Assembly: GCA_964561655.1 (NCBI GenBank)
Contig: CAZLQG010000038.1
Location: forward strand, 1-6,097
From: CAZLQG01 sp964561655
GTDB lineage: Bacteria; Patescibacteriota; Doudnabacteria; UBA920
Direction of reading: 5' to 3'
Length of the DNA: 6,097 bases
Part shown: positions 5,009 to 6,097 of the stretch, one piece after another
Numbering within the stretch: position 1 is the stretch's first letter
Layout: every line of letters starts with the position of its first letter
Program-made: the position numbers and the translations under genes
Notes under the pieces: model-generated
What the model saw: the letters and a program-made list of their open reading frames with translations, nothing else
Told to the model about the DNA's origin: nothing
Database searches by the model: none

Positions 5009-5151
5009 GTGCACCTCCAAGCCTATAAACCATTTTTTGACTTACAAGCTTGAAAGCATGACCTTTTTTATCAGTCCTATTTATTTCAAGCGAAGTTGAG
5101 AGATTAGTCAAATACAGATCCATCTATACTATCAAATTTTCAGTAACGGAC

Positions 5152-5195
5152 AAAAAAACTGGGGCGGTAAGAATGTTGATCAATGCCGCCGCCCC
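5152..5195 (-). terminator. Strong intrinsic terminator after the two-gene unit
   Basis: GGGGCGG and CCGCCCC form a 7-bp GC stem closing a 21-base loop. It is followed on the minus strand by AG and seven T (5158-5152). It begins one base past the stop of the 35-residue gene. Stem and T-run make a textbook terminator separating the two small-gene groups. Confidence 0.85.
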
Positions 5196-5196
5196 G

Positions 5197-5304
5197 TCAG
5201 CCAACTCGGAAGCCGAAGAGCAGAAAGGCTAATAAGATTAGCGTCGCTACGATGCCAACCACCCAGCTCTTTCGCTTCTCTGGTGTCCAATCTCTCCAGA
5301 TCAA
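5197..5304 (-). CDS. Small single-pass membrane protein, 35 aa (TTG start)
   Basis: TTG at 5304, TGA at 5197. The N-terminus MIWRDWTPEKRKSW is basic and tryptophan-rich. Residues 15-32 (VVGIVATLILLAFLLFGF) form one hydrophobic helix, and the protein ends at RVG, so an N-in topology is likely. AAGGAGGG lies just upstream. The gap of about four bases is short but usable, and no ATG is available in frame near it. A longer in-frame reading starts at 5397, but it overlaps the preceding gene and is cysteine-rich and non-homologous in look. It lies 20 bases downstream of the 51-residue gene and runs directly into a terminator. No family is recognised. Confidence 0.65.
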   Translation of the reverse strand: MIWRDWTPEKRKSWVVGIVATLILLAFLLFGFRVG

Positions 5305-5324
5305 GTTCCCTCCTTTTTCCCCGC

Positions 5325-5480
5325 TCACGGACGGGGTGGTACAGCCAACCCGGCCGCAATCACGGCCAGAATAGCTAATAGAACACCTTTGACCCACCCC
5401 GGTGTCTGTTTCCAGATTTCCTTAGCAAACCGAACCGGATGGGGATACTCATGCGTCAGAAATTTAACTCTAACCGCCAT
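5325..5480 (-). CDS. Small single-pass membrane protein, 51 aa, basic N-terminal domain
   Basis: ATG at 5480, TGA at 5325. A hydrophilic N-terminal part of about 30 residues (MAVRVKFLTHEYPHPVRFAK, then EIWKQTPGWVK) precedes one helix at 32-47 (GVLLAILAVIAAGLAV). It ends PPRP. GAGG (5490-5487) lies six bases upstream and extends to GAGGTGAT, matching the 16S tail well. A small hairpin CCCCG/CGGGG (5319-5336) overlaps the stop, and the next gene's SD follows. The 5' leader has a GAAA-capped hairpin (5500-5517). It is the first gene of a two-gene unit. No family is recognised. SD quality and the clean helix are the main support. Confidence 0.7.
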   Translation of the reverse strand: MAVRVKFLTHEYPHPVRFAKEIWKQTPGWVKGVLLAILAVIAAGLAVPPRP

Positions 5481-5499
5481 ACATCACCTCGGGGGAAGA

Positions 5500-5517
5500 T
5501 TTGGTGTTTCCACCAAA
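5500..5517 (-). promoter_or_regulatory. GAAA-tetraloop hairpin in the leader of the 51-aa gene
   Basis: On the minus strand TTTGGTG-GAAA-CACCAAA forms a perfect 7-bp stem with a stable GNRA loop. It ends 9 bases before the SD of the gene at 5480. The GNRA loop appears only on the minus strand, which agrees with transcription in that direction. It may stabilise the mRNA or act in translation control. Confidence 0.5.
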
Positions 5518-5611
5518 ATAGATTCAATAGCTTAAACCCATTTTGCCAAAAACAAATAATCGCCCTTATTTTAAAACATCATACAAAAAATGTCATCTAT
5601 CCAATAAGCAT

Positions 5612-5697
5612 AAAAAAATCCTTCCGTGGGTGTGGGTCTAAAAGGAAAAGGCCTGTGTTTAAAAACTGCCTCCTTAGGCCCACGCCCGCGAAAGGAT
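5612..5697. terminator. Large hairpin with 22-base arms, T7 on the minus side
   Basis: The arms 5618-5639 and 5676-5697 pair at 18 of 22 positions by Watson-Crick rules around a 36-base loop. On the minus strand it is followed by seven T, as in a terminator. Of the four remaining pairs, three are G·U on the plus strand but only one is on the minus strand, so base-pair covariation leans the other way. The loop has further partial pairing (AAGGA/TCCTT, GGC/GCC). It is a terminator for minus-strand RNA or a plus-strand structured RNA. Confidence 0.45.
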
Positions 5698-5715
5698 AAG
5701 ATAATATTCGGGCGC

Positions 5716-5764
5716 AAAAAAAGTCGCAATACAGGAGAATCTAAAAATTATTCTTGTTTGCGAC
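5716..5764 (-). terminator. Intrinsic terminator after the leader ORF (candidate attenuator)
   Basis: On the minus strand GTCGCAA (5764-5758) pairs with TTGCGAC (5729-5723). Inner helices ACA/TGT and AGAAT/ATTCT follow, separated by small bulges, with a 9-base loop. Seven T come next (5722-5716). Its 3' arm contains TCTCCTGTA, complementary to the SD region of the leader ORF (5830-5822), so two alternative folds are possible. Confidence 0.65.
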
Positions 5765-5822
5765 CTTTAATAGCGCCCCCGATCCGGTTTAGCCGAGATA
5801 AGGAGCACACGGTTCGCATCAT
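5748..5822 (-). CDS. Possible 24-codon leader peptide
   Basis: The frame starts at ATG 5822 or 5819, follows ACAGGAG, and ends with TAA at 5748-5750 inside the terminator's 5' arm. The peptide begins MMRTVCSLSRLNR and is basic. The SD is too close to the first ATG and only three bases from the second. It also sits in a hairpin (ATCATCT/AGATGAT, 5818-5836). A ribosome finishing this frame would cover the 5' arm of the terminator, as in leader-peptide attenuation. It may equally be chance. Confidence 0.3.
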   Translation of the reverse strand: MMRTVCSLSRLNRIGGAIKGRKQE

Positions 5823-5867
5823 CTCCTGTAGATGATATAAATATTCAATTTTTAAGGTTAACCAAGT

Positions 5868-5896
5868 ATTGTACACTAAAAAATCCCTTTTGTCAA
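5868..5896 (-). promoter_or_regulatory. Near-consensus sigma-70 promoter
   Basis: On the minus strand, -35 TTGACA (5896-5891) is perfect and -10 TACAAT (5873-5868) has one change, with 17-base spacing. Transcription would start near 5861, next to the palindrome GGTTAACC. It is the strongest promoter in the window. The RNA would run into the leader ORF and the hairpin at 5716-5764. Confidence 0.85.
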
Positions 5897-5911
5897 CCCC
5901 CGTAAGAAAAC

Positions 5912-5939
5912 AAAAAAAGGCTTATTAAAGCCACTTTTT
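5912..5939. terminator. Probable bidirectional terminator
   Basis: GGCTT-ATTA-AAGCC (5919-5932) is flanked by seven A on the left and ACTTTTT on the right. It therefore has a T-run after the hairpin on both strands, with the better one (T7) on the minus strand. The stem is only 5 bp, extended by A/T pairing. It would insulate the promoter at 5868-5896 from upstream transcription. Confidence 0.6.
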
Positions 5940-6002
5940 AAAAACTTTCCTGATAAGGTTTATAAACCCAAAAATTTTTCTAACGGGGTTAAGGAGTCAA
6001 TT

Positions 6003-6034
6003 TCTAAAGGCTCAACACGTGTTGAGCCTTTAGA
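6003..6034. repeat. 32-base perfect palindrome
   Basis: Each half is TCTAAAGGCTCAACAC followed directly by its reverse complement, centred between 6018 and 6019. On the plus strand T-rich sequence (TTTGGCTTATTT) follows, so it could act as a plus-strand terminator. As DNA it is a strong cruciform or dimer-binding candidate. It is intergenic. Confidence 0.85.
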
Positions 6035-6048
6035 TTTGGCTTATTTAA

Positions 6049-6083
6049 AAATTATTTATTTCCAGGTAGGAAATAAATAATTT
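6049..6083. repeat. 15-bp AT-rich perfect hairpin
   Basis: The arms AAATTATTTATTTCC and GGAAATAAATAATTT surround a 5-base loop (AGGTA). On the minus strand TTAAATAAG follows. It may be the 3'-end structure of a gene beyond the right edge. No coding frame through it is convincing. Confidence 0.7.
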
Positions 6084-6097
6084 CTTAAACGGTATAT

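Larger units (their letters stand above)
5481..6097. other. Long region without a large gene, dense in promoter, hairpin and terminator signals
   Basis: No ORF of convincing size is present on either strand. In minus-strand order it holds hairpin 6049-6083, palindrome 6003-6034, bidirectional terminator 5912-5939, a near-consensus promoter 5868-5896, leader ORF 5748-5822, hairpin-plus-T-run 5716-5764, a second large hairpin-plus-T-run 5612-5697, and the leader hairpin at 5500-5517. It most resembles a regulated leader or a small-RNA gene upstream of the membrane-protein units. I do not recognise RNase P, tmRNA, SRP or 6S RNA in it. Confidence 0.6.

Noticed and set aside
4911..5123. A 70-residue minus-strand frame beginning MDLYLTNLST
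   Set aside because: It is the shifted frame over the 46-residue gene. It has no SD, and the alternative frame has GGAGG at ideal spacing and couples to the next gene.
5197..5397. A 66-residue version of the small protein ending at 5197
   Set aside because: It overlaps the preceding 51-residue gene for most of the extension, and its extra sequence has no membrane or family pattern. The SD at 5308-5313 supports the TTG at 5304.
4481..5480. A filamentous-phage (inovirus) coat-protein cluster
   Set aside because: Size and overlaps resemble the small coat genes, but no replication initiator, Zot-like ATPase or adhesin is present and I see no sequence match. It is kept only as one hypothesis.
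5439..5835. Plus-strand frames of 86 and 69 residues
   Set aside because: They cross the large hairpins and the minus-strand gene start, are lysine-rich low-complexity readings, and lack SDs.
5612..5896. RNase P RNA, tmRNA, SRP RNA or 6S RNA in the structured region
   Set aside because: I looked for the conserved RNase P core, the tmRNA tRNA-like ends and the SRP loop motifs and found none on either strand.

Overview
The window looks like chromosome from an AT-rich bacterium of the Candidate Phyla Radiation (Patescibacteria, Parcubacteria-like). This is inferred from small core genes packed on one strand, a NusB next to a lamin-tail-domain surface protein, core genes with little or no Shine-Dalgarno (SD) sequence, and many short intergenic hairpins. 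It is not proven by any single marker. Every gene I can support is on the minus strand, so transcription runs from high to low coordinates. The standard genetic code fits: the 760-residue ORF has no in-frame TGA.

Reading in the direction of transcription, 5481-6097 has no large gene but is dense in signals: palindromes, a bidirectional terminator, a near-consensus promoter (5868-5896), a candidate leader peptide, and two large hairpins followed by T-runs. Next come six tiny genes for single-pass membrane proteins in two groups. Group one (5325-5480, 5197-5304) ends at a strong intrinsic terminator (5152-5195). Group two is four genes (4868-5008, 4764-4871, 4606-4767, 4481-4606) joined by 1-4 base start/stop overlaps, which implies coupled translation. 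I recognise none of the six proteins. They have strong SDs, GC-richer sequence and TGA stops, whereas the core genes use TAA and mostly lack SDs, so they look like an acquired module or a highly translated small-protein operon.

From 4119 to 4480 there are structured elements but no gene. A consensus-like promoter (4090-4118) then drives rpmF (bL32), followed by nusB and a 760-residue secreted, C-terminally anchored protein with four lamin-tail domains. This is a likely operon. An HU-family gene follows with its own promoter (1006-1034) and terminator (605-632). Next is tRNA-Gly(TCC), whose likely promoter is embedded in the HU terminator. Last is a four-helix membrane protein gene (498-76) that is intact only if two compensating one-base indels are allowed.

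The core genes serve translation (bL32, tRNA-Gly), rRNA transcription antitermination (NusB), nucleoid structure (HU) and the cell envelope (lamin-tail protein). The most novel part is the small-membrane-protein cluster with its structured upstream region.
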